Numbered from the stretch's first letter, positions 16,576 through 25,898 are shown. The stretch is 64,000 nt of DNA from Pseudomonas sp. GR 6-02 (GCF_001655615.1 NZ_CP011567.1:5093001-5157000), one strand, 5' to 3'. Program-made: numbers and translations. Notes: generated by a model not told the origin, from the sequence alone.

Positions 16576-19080
16576 TCAATGGCCATTGCCCGAATGCCCA
16601 CCCGCATGCCCTGCGCCCTTGCCCGGGCCTTTGCCTGCCTCGCCCTTCCTGCCACCCTCGACATCGTGACTGGCTTTATCCGCCTCAGCGCTGGCCTTCT
16701 CCGCCTCTTTGCCAAGCTGATCGATGATCTGCACATTGCTTTTACGCACACTGTCGACAAAGCCCTGGAACGGCAAATCAGTAATGCCCACCAGACCGAA
16801 GTGCCCGTTCTCGCCATCCAGCAGACGACCGGTCACCGGCTGGTCGAGGTACTGGAACCAGTGCACCCCGACAATCGACGGTTCGCTCATTGCCTGTTTG
16901 AGGAAGTGAGCGTAAGCCGTGCCGCGGTCTTCCTCCTTCGCCAATTGCGTCACGCCACCCCAGAACGGGCCGCGATCTGCCGAGCCGAAGTTGAATTCGG
17001 TGATCAGCACCGGTTTGTCCAGATTGCGCAGTTTGGCGAAGTCGTAACCGTCCTGGGGTTGCAGGGTGTACATGTTGAAGCTCAACACGTCGCAGTATTG
17101 TGCACAGGACTCGACTGCCTCCGGGGAACTGACGGCAAAGCGACCACCCAGCAACAACTGGTTCGGCGCGTGCCATTTGAGCGAATCGGAAACGGTCTTG
17201 AAGTAGGTGTCGGCGAAGACCTTCTGGAAGTATTTGAAGTCGGCTTCGATTTCCGGGTGTTCGGCGCTCGGCTCCGGCGGCACGAAGCCTGGGTCTTCCA
17301 TCAACTCCCAGGCAGGCAGATCAATGCCCCAGGCTTTCGACAACCCCGCCTGGTTGCGGTACTTGTCGCGCAGTTGCTTGAGGAAGGCGCGTTTGGCCGG
17401 CACGTCGGTGGTCATTTTCAAGGTGCCGTAGGCCAGCGCATAGCGGGCCTTCGGGTCATCGCCGGGACCGGCCCAGGCCAGTTCGTTGTCGGCGAAGTAA
17501 CCGATCAGCCACGGATCGTCGCGATGGTCGCGGGCGGCGATGGCCACGGCGCGTTCGGTGGCCATGGCGAAACGCGGATCGAACGGGTCAGGCATGCCGC
17601 CCCACCAATCGGTGCCAGTGCTGATGCTGGCGTAATCGCCGACGATCGATAGCGGCAAGGTGTACGGCACACGGTCAGCGTTACCCAACACCGGTGCGCT
17701 CCAGTTGCCGAGGGTGTTGAACCCCCAGGCTTGCAGGCGATCGAGGGTATGACTGGCCCAGCGTTGTTCGTCGACAGTTACTTTGCAGGGTTCGGCGGCC
17801 GCCTTTTCGACCGTCGCTTCAACAGCCCCGGTCTTGGCCGCCTCGGCAACACCGGCTCCAGACTCGGTAGGCGCAGGCGCGGCTGATTGCTCGGCGGCCT
17901 TTTCAGCCGTCGCCTCTACCGCCTCGGCCTTGGCTGCTTCGGCAACACCAGCCTTAATGTCTCCGCCCGGTGCGCAAGGTTTGCCGTACAGCCGCTGCAG
18001 GTTGGCGCCATAAAAATCGTACCAACGACCGGCGTTGTAGGCTCGGCCCTGATCAACACCGTTGCCGCCACGGTTATCGCCTTCGCCATAGTGACTGGCC
18101 AAGGGTTCGTCGGGTTTAGGCAGGGACTCGAACATCCACTCGCGCCCGGCGACGTAGGTCTGGTTGACGCTCGGGGTCACGGTGTTGACGCCGAGGGAAT
18201 AGAACGGATGCCCTTCCGGAGTCACCAGGTACCAGCGGCCATCACGCTTTTCGGTGCGGAAAAAGCCGCTGGCCTTGAACTCTGGGCCTTTGTTCAAGCC
18301 GCCGAACTTGTCCAGAGGCGCCTTCTCGCGCTCCGCCAGCCAGGTTTTCAGTTGTTGCTGCTCTTTGCCAGCGGCGGATTTCAGTTGTTCGTCGCTGCTG
18401 ATCTTCTCCGGCCATTTGGCCCGGGTCGATTGACCGTAAGCGTCCACCAGGCCGCCATAAGCGGCTTTGGTCACGGCCTCGCCGTCCTGCACGCCGAAGC
18501 GCTCGAGCAGAATGCTTTGGGCGACTTTCGGCTGATCCATCGACAAGGTCACCGACACCACCTGGCTACGGTCCAGCTCACCGGTACTGCTGGCCAGCAA
18601 TACACGCTGCCCTTCGAAATTGATCGGCATCGGCGGGCCGGCTTTCATGCCCTGGCTCAGCGGTGAACTCGGCTGCAGCGGTACCAGTAAGGTCTGCGCC
18701 GGGCCGGCCGGCAGATCGACACGGCTGACCAGAGTCTTGCCGTCGTTACTCTGGATTTTCACGTACAAGGTCACGGCCCAGTTCATCGCGCTCTGGATCC
18801 GCAGGCTCATGACGCCCGACTGCGACCAGTCCCAGGCACCGGTCTGCGGTGTCAGGCGCAAGGTCGGCTGGGCAGCCGGGTTGAAGGTCACGCGACGCAA
18901 CACTTCACCTTCGGCCGTTTGCTCCGCATTGGATTGCGGCAGGCTGGCGTCCTGGGTCGCCACCTGAACCACGTCGGCGGGACGCACAAAGTTGAACAGC
19001 GTCTGCTGGCCGGCGGGGGCCGCCAGCAAAGGGGCTGCGAACATCAAGGCAAAAACGGCGGGCAACGAACGGCGAATCAT
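16576..19080 (-). CDS. Large periplasmic glycoside-hydrolase-like protein (agarase-like)
   Basis: The 834-residue protein has a signal peptide (residues 1-20), an N-terminal beta-sandwich region up to about 230 and a TIM-barrel-like domain up to about 780. Likely catalytic Glu are in YFADNELAWAG and VLITEFNFG, the layout of clan-A glycosidases; pseudomonad homologues are usually labelled beta-agarase, but the true substrate is unknown. Two oddities stand out. A 32-residue Ala/Glu-rich unit is repeated inside the catalytic domain (17794-17952), and the tail is Gly/Lys/His-rich (KGPGKGAGHAGGHSGNGH). I chose 19080 because the signal peptide starts there. Confidence 0.75.
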   Translation of the reverse strand: MIRRSLPAVFALMFAAPLLAAPAGQQTLFNFVRPADVVQVATQDASLPQSNAEQTAEGEVLRRVTFNPAAQPTLRLTPQTGAWDWSQSGVMSLRIQSAMNWAVTLYVKIQSNDGKTLVSRVDLPAGPAQTLLVPLQPSSPLSQGMKAGPPMPINFEGQRVLLASSTGELDRSQVVSVTLSMDQPKVAQSILLERFGVQDGEAVTKAAYGGLVDAYGQSTRAKWPEKISSDEQLKSAAGKEQQQLKTWLAEREKAPLDKFGGLNKGPEFKASGFFRTEKRDGRWYLVTPEGHPFYSLGVNTVTPSVNQTYVAGREWMFESLPKPDEPLASHYGEGDNRGGNGVDQGRAYNAGRWYDFYGANLQRLYGKPCAPGGDIKAGVAEAAKAEAVEATAEKAAEQSAAPAPTESGAGVAEAAKTGAVEATVEKAAAEPCKVTVDEQRWASHTLDRLQAWGFNTLGNWSAPVLGNADRVPYTLPLSIVGDYASISTGTDWWGGMPDPFDPRFAMATERAVAIAARDHRDDPWLIGYFADNELAWAGPGDDPKARYALAYGTLKMTTDVPAKRAFLKQLRDKYRNQAGLSKAWGIDLPAWELMEDPGFVPPEPSAEHPEIEADFKYFQKVFADTYFKTVSDSLKWHAPNQLLLGGRFAVSSPEAVESCAQYCDVLSFNMYTLQPQDGYDFAKLRNLDKPVLITEFNFGSADRGPFWGGVTQLAKEEDRGTAYAHFLKQAMSEPSIVGVHWFQYLDQPVTGRLLDGENGHFGLVGITDLPFQGFVDSVRKSNVQIIDQLGKEAEKASAEADKASHDVEGGRKGEAGKGPGKGAGHAGGHSGNGH
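17794..17952 (-). repeat. 96-bp in-frame tandem repeat within the agarase-like gene
   Basis: Read on the minus strand, a 32-residue unit beginning AGVAEAAKAEAVEAT is followed without a gap by a second copy of about 21 residues beginning AGVAEAAKTGAVEAT. The copies differ at several third-codon positions, so the duplication is not very recent. The stretch is low in complexity and lies between two conserved cysteines (YGKPC and AEPC). Confidence 0.85.
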
Positions 19081-19176
19081 AAGAACGTGGTTCTCCCTAA
19101 CGACCATCAATGGGCCAGTGGAAAGGCAGTGGCAGTGAGGTAGACAACGCGGTGGGCAAATTTGCCCACCGGCGCA

Positions 19177-21321
19177 TCAGGAAATTTCACGACGAAATGG
19201 CGGCAACGCATTGAGAATAGCTTTGCCGTAGCGCTGTGTGACCAAACGACGGTCAAGCAAGGTGATGGTGCCGCGGTCTTCTTCGGTTCGCAGCAGGCGA
19301 CCGCAGGCCTGGACCAGTTTCAACGAGGCGTCCGGCACGGAGATTTCCATGAACGGATTGCCGCCACGGGCTTCGATCCACTCAGCCAGCGCGGCTTCGA
19401 CCGGATCGTCGGGCACCGAGAACGGGATCTTGGCGATCACCACGTGCTCGCAGTAGGCACCGGGCAAATCCACGCCTTCGGCAAAGCTCGCCAGGCCGAA
19501 CAGCACGCTGGAATCCCCGCCATCGACCCGCGCCTTGTGCTTGTTCAGGGTTTCCTGCTTCGACAGGTTGCCTTGAATGAACACTTGCTTGCGCCAGTCG
19601 CGATCCAGCCCGTCGAACACGTCCTGCATCTGTTTGCGCGAGGAGAACAGCACCAGGGTGCCACGGGAGCCCTCGACCAGTTCCGGCAAGTCGCGAATGA
19701 TCGCCGCCGTATGGGCCGGTGCATCGCGCGGGTCGGCTTTCAGGTCCGGCACCCGTAATACGCCGGCGTCGGCATGATGGAACGGGCTCGGGACCACGGC
19801 GGTCACGGCGGTTTTCGGCAGGCCGGCGCGCATGCGGAAACGGTCGAAGGTGCCGAGAGCGGTCAGGGTCGCCGAGGTCACCAGCGCCCCGTAAGCCACG
19901 TTCCACAAGTTGCGCCGGAGCATTTCCGCCGCGAGGATCGGGCTGGCATTGACCTCGATGTCGAACAGCGAACCGCTTTCGGCCAGCGTCAGCCAACGGG
20001 CCATGGGCGGGTTATCTTCCGGGTCTTCGACGGTGAAGGCGGTCCACAACTCCCAGTTTCCCGAAGAGCGCGACAACAGGCTGCCGAACAGCGGATACCA
20101 CTCTTCGGCCTGGTTGCTGGCGATGCCAATGTTGACCTCGCCGTCCATGCCTTCCTTGAGCAGTTCGGTAAGCCGGGTGAACAGGTCGGTCAGTCGGGCA
20201 AAGCCCTTCTTCAACTCGATGCCCATCTCACGCATATGTTCGGGAATCACCCCGCCGACGAAACGGTGACGCGGCCGCTCGCGACCTTCGACGTCTTCGC
20301 CGGGCTTGAAGTCGGCGACTTGCTCACAGGCACTGAACATGAACTGCTGCTGGGTCTTGATCTCCCGGGCCAGTTCCGGCACCTGTTCGATCAACTTGCC
20401 CAGATCCCCCGGCAGCGGGTGTTGGGCGAGCAATTTGGTGAGGTTCTTGGCGGTGGTCTCCAGCCAGTCGGCGGTGGAGCGCAAGCGTGTGTAATGGGCG
20501 AAGTGGCCGATGGCCTTGTCCGGCAGGTGATGACCTTCGTCGAACACGTAGATTGTGTCGCGCGGGTCCGGCAGAACCGCGCCGCCGCCCAGGGCCAGGT
20601 CGGCCAGGACCATGTCGTGGTTGGTGACGATCACGTCGACCTTGCCCATGCCTTCGCGGGCCTTGTAGAAGGCGCACTGGCCGAAGTTGGGGCAATGGCG
20701 GTTGGTGCACTGGCTGTGATCGGTGGTCAGGCGCGCCCAGTCGGCGTCTTCGAGCGCGGTGGACCAACTGTCGCGGTCGCCGTCCCACTTATTGCCGGCA
20801 AGTTTCTCGATCATGCTGGTGAACAGCTTCTGACTGGCCTCATCGACCTCGATCTTGAAGCCTTCTTCTTCGAACAGCTGTGCGGTAGCGGTTTGCGCGT
20901 GACCTTCCTGGAGCAACATGTCGAGCTTGGACAGGCACATGTAGCGCCCCCGCCCCTTGGCCAGGGCGAAGCTGAAATTCAGCCCGCTATTGCGCATCAG
21001 GTCGGGCAAATCCTTGTAGACGATCTGTTCTTGCAGGGCCACGGTGGCCGTGGCGATCACCAGACGCTTGCCAGCGGCCTTGGCGGCGGGGATCGCTGCC
21101 AGGCTGTAGGCCACGGTTTTGCCGGTACCGGTGCCGGCTTCCACCGCGACAATCGCGGGGTCGCCACTGCGCCGGCCTTCGTCGTCGGTGTCGATGTCAC
21201 CGAGGACTTTGGCGATTTCGGCGATCATCAGGCGTTGGCCGTAGCGTGGCTTGAGGCTCTTGGCTTCGAGAAAACGCGAGTAGGCGCCCTGGATCGTGGT
21301 TTTGAGTTCAGTGCTGATCAT
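19177..21321 (-). CDS. dinG: ATP-dependent DNA helicase DinG
   Basis: The 714-residue protein is an XPD-like superfamily 2 helicase. Walker A is VEAGTGTGKTVAY near 60-72. The iron-sulphur cluster cysteines are in SQCTNRHCPNFGQCAFY near 195-210. The DEAH-type box is VFDEGHHLP near 265 and motif VI is QACGRLLRTEEDRG near 680. DinG unwinds D-loops, R-loops and forked DNA in the 5'-3' direction. A CTG-N10-CAG LexA-type site lies 23 bases upstream of the start, so SOS control is likely. Confidence 0.95.
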   Translation of the reverse strand: MISTELKTTIQGAYSRFLEAKSLKPRYGQRLMIAEIAKVLGDIDTDDEGRRSGDPAIVAVEAGTGTGKTVAYSLAAIPAAKAAGKRLVIATATVALQEQIVYKDLPDLMRNSGLNFSFALAKGRGRYMCLSKLDMLLQEGHAQTATAQLFEEEGFKIEVDEASQKLFTSMIEKLAGNKWDGDRDSWSTALEDADWARLTTDHSQCTNRHCPNFGQCAFYKAREGMGKVDVIVTNHDMVLADLALGGGAVLPDPRDTIYVFDEGHHLPDKAIGHFAHYTRLRSTADWLETTAKNLTKLLAQHPLPGDLGKLIEQVPELAREIKTQQQFMFSACEQVADFKPGEDVEGRERPRHRFVGGVIPEHMREMGIELKKGFARLTDLFTRLTELLKEGMDGEVNIGIASNQAEEWYPLFGSLLSRSSGNWELWTAFTVEDPEDNPPMARWLTLAESGSLFDIEVNASPILAAEMLRRNLWNVAYGALVTSATLTALGTFDRFRMRAGLPKTAVTAVVPSPFHHADAGVLRVPDLKADPRDAPAHTAAIIRDLPELVEGSRGTLVLFSSRKQMQDVFDGLDRDWRKQVFIQGNLSKQETLNKHKARVDGGDSSVLFGLASFAEGVDLPGAYCEHVVIAKIPFSVPDDPVEAALAEWIEARGGNPFMEISVPDASLKLVQACGRLLRTEEDRGTITLLDRRLVTQRYGKAILNALPPFRREIS

Positions 21322-21343
21322 TGATTGTCGGGCGCAAAAAACG

Positions 21344-21359
21344 CTGGATAAATTTTCAG
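21344..21359. promoter_or_regulatory. Candidate LexA box between dinG and the CopD-like gene
   Basis: CTGGATAAATTTTCAG fits CTG-N10-CAG, with an AT-rich centre that agrees with the consensus at about six of ten inner bases. It lies between two divergent genes. From memory, the P. aeruginosa orthologous pair PA1044-PA1045 belongs to the LexA regulon. Confidence 0.75.
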
Positions 21360-21420
21360 TGGTTCGGATCGGCCGCTATCATACCCCGCTAATTAATCCC
21401 GCGCAGAACGGAGTACCCCA

Positions 21421-21885
21421 ATGACACCTTTTGGCATCGTTTATACCCTGCATGTCCTGGCCGCCCTGGTCTGGGTCGGCGGCATGTTTTTCGCCTGGAT
21501 GGTCCTTCGCCCCGCTGCGATGAAGGCGCTGGAAGGCCCTGCCCGGTTGAAGCTGTGGGTGGAAGTGTTTCAAGGTTTTTTCCGCTGGGTCTGGGTCGCG
21601 GTGGTGCTTTTGCCGATCAGCGGTGTGGGCATGATTCATTTGCAGTTCACCGGGTTTGAAGCGGCACCGCGGTATGTGCAGGCGATGATGGGATTGTATG
21701 TGGTGATGACCGCGTTGTTTATCCGGATTCAGGCGTTGCTGCTGCCGGAACTGCGCACGGCGGTAGCGGCTGAGGATTGGCCGACGGGCGCGGCGACGCT
21801 GGGCAAGATTCGCCGGTTGGTGGGGATTAACCTGATGGTCGGGTTGGTGCTGGTGGCGATTGCTGCGGCTCGGCCGATGTTCTGA
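21421..21885 (+). CDS. CopD-like four-span membrane protein
   Basis: The 154-residue protein has four membrane segments and the CopD-family pattern: LHVLAALVWVGGMFFAWMVLRP near 10-31 and LLPISGVGMIHL near 63. Conserved His11 and His75 might bind metal or haem. A role in copper handling is named for the family but is not shown for this short branch. It is divergent from dinG, with a LexA-type box between them, so it may be DNA-damage inducible. Confidence 0.75.
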   Translation: MTPFGIVYTLHVLAALVWVGGMFFAWMVLRPAAMKALEGPARLKLWVEVFQGFFRWVWVAVVLLPISGVGMIHLQFTGFEAAPRYVQAMMGLYVVMTALFIRIQALLLPELRTAVAAEDWPTGAATLGKIRRLVGINLMVGLVLVAIAAARPMF

Positions 21886-21900
21886 GCAATGCATAGTCTC

Positions 21901-22031
21901 TGTGGCGAGGGAGCTTGCTCCCGCTCGGCTGCGTAGCAGTCGTAATCGATCACTGCGCACGTTCTGAAAAAACAGGGTCGCCGGCTTTGGGGCCGCTTCG
22001 CGACCCAGCGGGAGCAAGCTCCCTCGCCACA
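21901..22031. repeat. REPIN-like inverted repeat
   Basis: TGTGGCGAGGGAGCTTGCTCCCGCT at the left end is inverted at the right end (AGCGGGAGCAAGCTCCCTCGCCACA), with about 80 bases between, including a smaller GC hairpin. Each arm also folds on itself. Confidence 0.9.
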
Positions 22032-22048
22032 GGGGTTCTCGGTCGTTC

Positions 22049-22807
22049 TTACAACCGCTGAATGCTCACCGAGCCTGCCGCCCCGGCAGGCCCAGGCTGG
22101 CCATCGGCACCGGGGCGACCGCTCTTGCCGCCATCGGCTTTATAGACAATACAGCCCTTGGCCTTGCCGCCCGCCCCCGGTTTGCCACCCGGTCCGGCCG
22201 CGCCACCGACTCCGCCCGCCACCTCGACCTTGATCTGCTCCGCCGGATAGTCACGCGGCACTTCCAGTCGAACCAGCGCCCCCGGCGCACCGGGTTGGCC
22301 GTCGCTGCCGTCACTGCCATCGAAGCCGCGACCGGCCTGGCCCCAGGTGCAACCCGGTGCTTGGCCGTTGGCCCCGTCAAGACCGACAAAACCCGGGGCG
22401 CCCGCGCCACCGCGAGCGTCTACCGACAATTGCGGCGCCTTCAGCGCTTTGATCTGCAAATTCAGATTGCGCCCGGAGCGGGCAGCCTTGAGATAAGTCC
22501 CGGGGGCGCCCCGCGCGGTGATCTGGCTGCCTTCGGCCAACTCGGCCCGGCTGACCTTCAACGCCAGAGCCTGTTCGCTCGGCACAATGGCGATCCGCGC
22601 TTCGCGTCCCAGGTGCAGCTCGCCGACCGTCACTTCGGTCACGTTCGAGGGAATCAGCAAGGTGCCGTAATCGGCGACTTCCAGTCGTTCCAGTTGCAGG
22701 GAGCTGGCGGTGTTGGGCAAGCGCATCAGCGAGTTGGTTTCAACACTCACCACCTGAGCGCAGGCCAATGGGCTGATAAGTGCGGCGAGCAGACAGAGTT
22801 TACGCAT
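22049..22807 (-). CDS. Secreted collagen-like glycine-rich protein
   Basis: The 252-residue protein has a signal peptide (residues 1-18, ending ACAQ), a middle part of about 100 residues with beta-helix-like repeats (LERLEVADYGTLLIPSNV), and two Gly-x-y rich blocks (GLDGANGQAPG, GSDGSDGQPGAPG; then GPGGKPGAGGKAKG and GRPGADGQPGPAGAAG). The blocks are short and imperfect, so a true collagen triple helix is uncertain. It overlaps the DUF1145 gene by eight bases and is probably cotranscribed with it. Confidence 0.75.
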   Translation of the reverse strand: MRKLCLLAALISPLACAQVVSVETNSLMRLPNTASSLQLERLEVADYGTLLIPSNVTEVTVGELHLGREARIAIVPSEQALALKVSRAELAEGSQITARGAPGTYLKAARSGRNLNLQIKALKAPQLSVDARGGAGAPGFVGLDGANGQAPGCTWGQAGRGFDGSDGSDGQPGAPGALVRLEVPRDYPAEQIKVEVAGGVGGAAGPGGKPGAGGKAKGCIVYKADGGKSGRPGADGQPGPAGAAGSVSIQRL

Positions 22808-23078
22808 GGGAAGCCTTCGCAGTGGCCGGGGCCGGAATGGTTTGCAGGTGGAAAACGCCGAAAAAGACAATCTTCAGGCGATCACGCCAGGGGTGGGCTC
22901 GACCTTTGAGGCTGCGATTGCAGAACACCAGCTCCAGAAGATGAGCCAGCGCCAACAGGCTGCCAGCCAGATCGACCAACAGGTGCAGTGGACGAACAAA
23001 CGGTATGAGCAGATTGACCAGCACCACCAACCAGAACAGCAGGGTCAACAACTTCCCCAGCCCCCAAAACACCTTCAT
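22800..23078 (-). CDS. DUF1145 inner-membrane protein
   Basis: The 92-residue protein has two or three hydrophobic segments (about 4-26, 30-50 and possibly 68-78) and the DUF1145 pattern: an early FWLVVLVNLL segment and ALAHLLELVFCNRSL. Function is unknown. It is the first gene of a two-gene minus-strand unit with the collagen-like protein. Confidence 0.75.
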   Translation of the reverse strand: MKVFWGLGKLLTLLFWLVVLVNLLIPFVRPLHLLVDLAGSLLALAHLLELVFCNRSLKGRAHPWRDRLKIVFFGVFHLQTIPAPATAKASHA

Positions 23079-23240
23079 ACGCTCCCCCGTCGAGAATTAT
23101 TATTTGCACGCACCATAACGGCTTACACGCGGGATAAGCCAGAGGGCAACGGAAAATTCTTCCGAAAGGCATCGAATGGCCGCCGGGTCAACCTTGACGG
23201 CCATCCGACGGCTCTATCACGGGCCTCTTGATCACGGAGC

Positions 23241-23954
23241 CTAGCGATTGATGTGCAACTCCACACGACGGTTTTTTGCCCGCCCTTCTTCCGTATCATT
23301 GTCAGCCACCGGCTGGGTTTCACCCCGTCCTTCGCTGGTGAGTTTGTTCGGCGCCAGCCCCCGGCTCAACAGGTAGGCCGCCACGATGCTGGCACGACGT
23401 TCCGACAGCTTCTGGTTATAGGCGTCCGAACCCTGACTGTCGGTATGGCCGACGACCTTGACGCTCACCACATCGGCACTCTGCAATTTGGGCATCAACG
23501 AATCCAGCTCGCTGCGTGCCTCGGGCGTCAGGTCGGATTTGTTGTACGCGAACAACACATTACTGCTCAGAGTGATGACTTCGGATACCGGAGGTTCAGC
23601 AGGTTTTACGCTGGCCGGATATTGCGGTAGCGGGCAACCGTGATGATCGACAGGTGTATTGGCAGGCGTATCGGGGCAACGATCGCGTCGATCGAAAACA
23701 CCATCACCGTCCTCGTCGCCATCCTGGGCGTAACAGACCAAGCCACCGGTCAAGATACCGAGCGCCGCTCCACCTGCCGCCCAACCGCCACTTTCGATCG
23801 CGCCCAGACCGCCGCCAACCAGTCCGCCAATGACACTGCAGATCGGCCAGGTACGTTGATTCAAGGGGGCGGTGCCATCGCTGTGAGTCGCGCAGCCGGT
23901 CAGAAGACTGCCCAGCAGTAGAACCGGCAAGACGGTCCTTGTGAGAACGCTCAT
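23241..23954 (-). CDS. OmpA-family lipoprotein with calcium-loop motif (copy 1)
   Basis: The 237-residue protein has a lipobox (LLTGCAT, Cys21), a glycine-rich segment near 40-70, one thrombospondin-3-like acidic loop (DGDEDGDGVFDRRDRCPDTP near 78-97) and a C-terminal OmpA domain (VVGHTDSQGSDAYNQKLSERRA, NRRVELHINR). The domain should bind peptidoglycan and the acidic loop calcium. The next gene upstream is a close paralogue, so the pair arose by duplication. Confidence 0.88.
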   Translation of the reverse strand: MSVLTRTVLPVLLLGSLLTGCATHSDGTAPLNQRTWPICSVIGGLVGGGLGAIESGGWAAGGAALGILTGGLVCYAQDGDEDGDGVFDRRDRCPDTPANTPVDHHGCPLPQYPASVKPAEPPVSEVITLSSNVLFAYNKSDLTPEARSELDSLMPKLQSADVVSVKVVGHTDSQGSDAYNQKLSERRASIVAAYLLSRGLAPNKLTSEGRGETQPVADNDTEEGRAKNRRVELHINR

Positions 23955-24044
23955 TGTGAATGCTCCTGTGTCACCGGCCCATACCGGTCACACAGGAGTA
24001 AAGACCCGCATCCGCGACTGCACAAGCCGCGGAATACAAGGGGG

Positions 24045-24740
24045 TTAGCGGTCGATTTTGATTTCCGTACGCCGGTTCAGCGCACGGCCTTCAGCGGTTT
24101 TGTTATCGGCCACCGGCTGGCTTTCACCGGCACCGGTCACAGACACGAAACTGCTGCGTGGCACGCCTTGGGAAATCAGGTACTCCACCACCGAATGGGC
24201 GCGTTTGTCCGACAGTTTCTGGTTGTATTTATCGCTGCCGACGCTGTCGGTATGACCGGTCACGGTCAACCGGGCGCTGGCGGGCTCCTGTTTCAGGCGC
24301 GTAGCAACGGTGTTGAGTACCTCTTTATCGGAAGGAGTGAGCTTGGACGAGTCGAACTGGAAGTGAACATCACGGATAACGATGACTTCTTCCTTGACCA
24401 CCGCCTTCTCTTCGACCACCGGCGCAGGCGCGGGTGGAGGACAGCCGTCGGCATCGACTCGCACGCCTCTCGGTGTGTGAGGGCACTTGTCGCGGCTGTC
24501 CGGCACACCATCGCCGTCTTCGTCGCCATCGCCATGCACCCAGCAATAAGCCGCTGCCGTGCCGCCGACCAGCAGTGCGCCATACCCCGCCCATGAAGAG
24601 CTCTCTGTCGCACCGAGCCCTGCACCGACGACACCACCGACCGCCGCACAGGTCGGCCAGTCGGTTTTCTGCAAACCTGCGCAACCAGTCAACACACTGG
24701 TTAGCAGAACCAAAGGTAATGCTGTCCGAACTATGCTCAT
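24045..24740 (-). CDS. OmpA-family lipoprotein with calcium-loop motif (copy 2)
   Basis: The 231-residue protein has the same layout as its neighbour: lipobox (VLTGCAG, Cys20), glycine-rich segment, acidic loop (DGDEDGDGVPDSRDKCPHTP), linker rich in Pro and Val (PPPAPAPVVEEK), and OmpA domain (VTGHTDSVGSDKYNQKLSDKRA, NRRTEIKIDR). The two copies are about 90 bases apart and both have their own leader. The hairpin-rich leader at 24741-24790 precedes this copy. Confidence 0.88.
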   Translation of the reverse strand: MSIVRTALPLVLLTSVLTGCAGLQKTDWPTCAAVGGVVGAGLGATESSSWAGYGALLVGGTAAAYCWVHGDGDEDGDGVPDSRDKCPHTPRGVRVDADGCPPPAPAPVVEEKAVVKEEVIVIRDVHFQFDSSKLTPSDKEVLNTVATRLKQEPASARLTVTGHTDSVGSDKYNQKLSDKRAHSVVEYLISQGVPRSSFVSVTGAGESQPVADNKTAEGRALNRRTEIKIDR

Positions 24741-24919
24741 CTAGTTTTCTCCTGAGGGATCGGCTAATAACCGATTTCAAGGAGTAAAGACCGGACTTTT
24801 AATCTCCGCCAGCAATAGGCCATTGCTGTTTTGCCTTATGTTCACGGAAGATCGGCGCTTTTTGCTTAAACACGCTCGACAAGACACGTTAATCTTGGCG
24901 TTCTGATTGAGGATCTTCG

Positions 24920-25417
24920 ATGACTGCAAGTATTTCTTCGCGCACGCCCCAGCAGGCGTTGGCCGCATTGCTTGATCGTTACGCCCCGACGCGTCTGTTG
25001 CTGATTGGCGCCAGTGAGTTCCCCGCGCTCGAGGCATTCAAACTCGCGCACCCGGACAGCATCGTGGCTTTTGCCGCACCCGGAGCATTGCCGGCCGAAC
25101 TGGCGGCGCAGCGGTTTGATCTGGCGCTGGTGGTCGATTGCCTCGAACACTTATCCAAGCGCGACGGCCTGAATCTGCTCGGCGGGATACGCAACCTCAA
25201 TGCCAGTCGCATTGCGGTGTTGGCCGACTTGCCCGCCAGCGGTTGGCAGGAGACGGATTTTTTCTCCCTGGCCCTGCAAGCCAGCGAACGCTTCCAGCGC
25301 GACGATCAAGTGTTGACGTTGTTTACCTACGATCTGCTTGACTACAAACAGGTACCCGACTGGCTCAACTCACGCTTCTGGGCCAATCCGGAAAACTTCG
25401 GGAAATACTGGTGGTAA
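24920..25417 (+). CDS. DUF6231-like small protein with methyltransferase-like core
   Basis: The 165-residue protein contains a Rossmann-like strand pattern ([44 protein letters not shown]) that recalls the core of class I methyltransferases, but the glycine-rich SAM loop is degenerate. It ends in a conserved [12 protein letters not shown]. This matches small pseudomonad proteins filed under DUF6231. The function is unknown. The YchJ gene follows after four bases, so they form an operon. Confidence 0.65.
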   Translation: MTASISSRTPQQALAALLDRYAPTRLLLIGASEFPALEAFKLAHPDSIVAFAAPGALPAELAAQRFDLALVVDCLEHLSKRDGLNLLGGIRNLNASRIAVLADLPASGWQETDFFSLALQASERFQRDDQVLTLFTYDLLDYKQVPDWLNSRFWANPENFGKYWW

Positions 25418-25421
25418 CGCA

Positions 25422-25898
25422 ATGAGTACATCCATTTGCCCTTGCGGCAGCGGCACGCTGCTCGATGCCTGCTGCGGTCATTACCATGCCGGCCATCCGG
25501 CCCCCAGCGCCGAAGTCCTGATGCGTTCGCGCTACAGCGCCTATGTGCTGGGGCTGGTCGATTATCTGGTAGCGACCACCCTGCCCGCGCAACAGGCCGG
25601 CCTGGATCGCCAGTCGATCAGCGACTGGAGCGCTCAGAGCACCTGGCTGGGCCTGGAAGTGGAAGGCGCCGAGGTCTTCGGCGGCCAGCCGGAGCACGCC
25701 TTCGTCACCTTCACCGCTCGCTGGCACGACGGCAGCGGCGAACACAGCCACCGCGAACGTTCGTCATTCGTGCAGAACGCCGGCCGCTGGTACTTCATCG
25801 ACCCTACGGTGCCGCTCAAGGCCGGGCGCAACGATGCGTGCCCGTGCGCCAGCGGGCAGAAGTTCAAGAAGTGCTGCGCGAGTTATTTCGGCGCTTGA
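25422..25898 (+). CDS. YchJ-family protein with two SEC-C zinc motifs
   Basis: The 158-residue protein has an N-terminal SEC-C-like motif ([17 protein letters not shown]), a central NTF2-like region ([18 protein letters not shown], near 38) and a C-terminal SEC-C zinc motif ([16 protein letters not shown]). The family (YchJ/UPF0225) is of unknown function. ATG 25422 lies four bases after the preceding stop. Confidence 0.85.
   Translation: MSTSICPCGSGTLLDACCGHYHAGHPAPSAEVLMRSRYSAYVLGLVDYLVATTLPAQQAGLDRQSISDWSAQSTWLGLEVEGAEVFGGQPEHAFVTFTARWHDGSGEHSHRERSSFVQNAGRWYFIDPTVPLKAGRNDACPCASGQKFKKCCASYFGA

Noticed and set aside
22049..22807. Frame damage in the collagen-like gene
   Set aside because: The Gly-rich blocks are irregular, but the frame is open from signal peptide to stop and the overlap with DUF1145 is normal.
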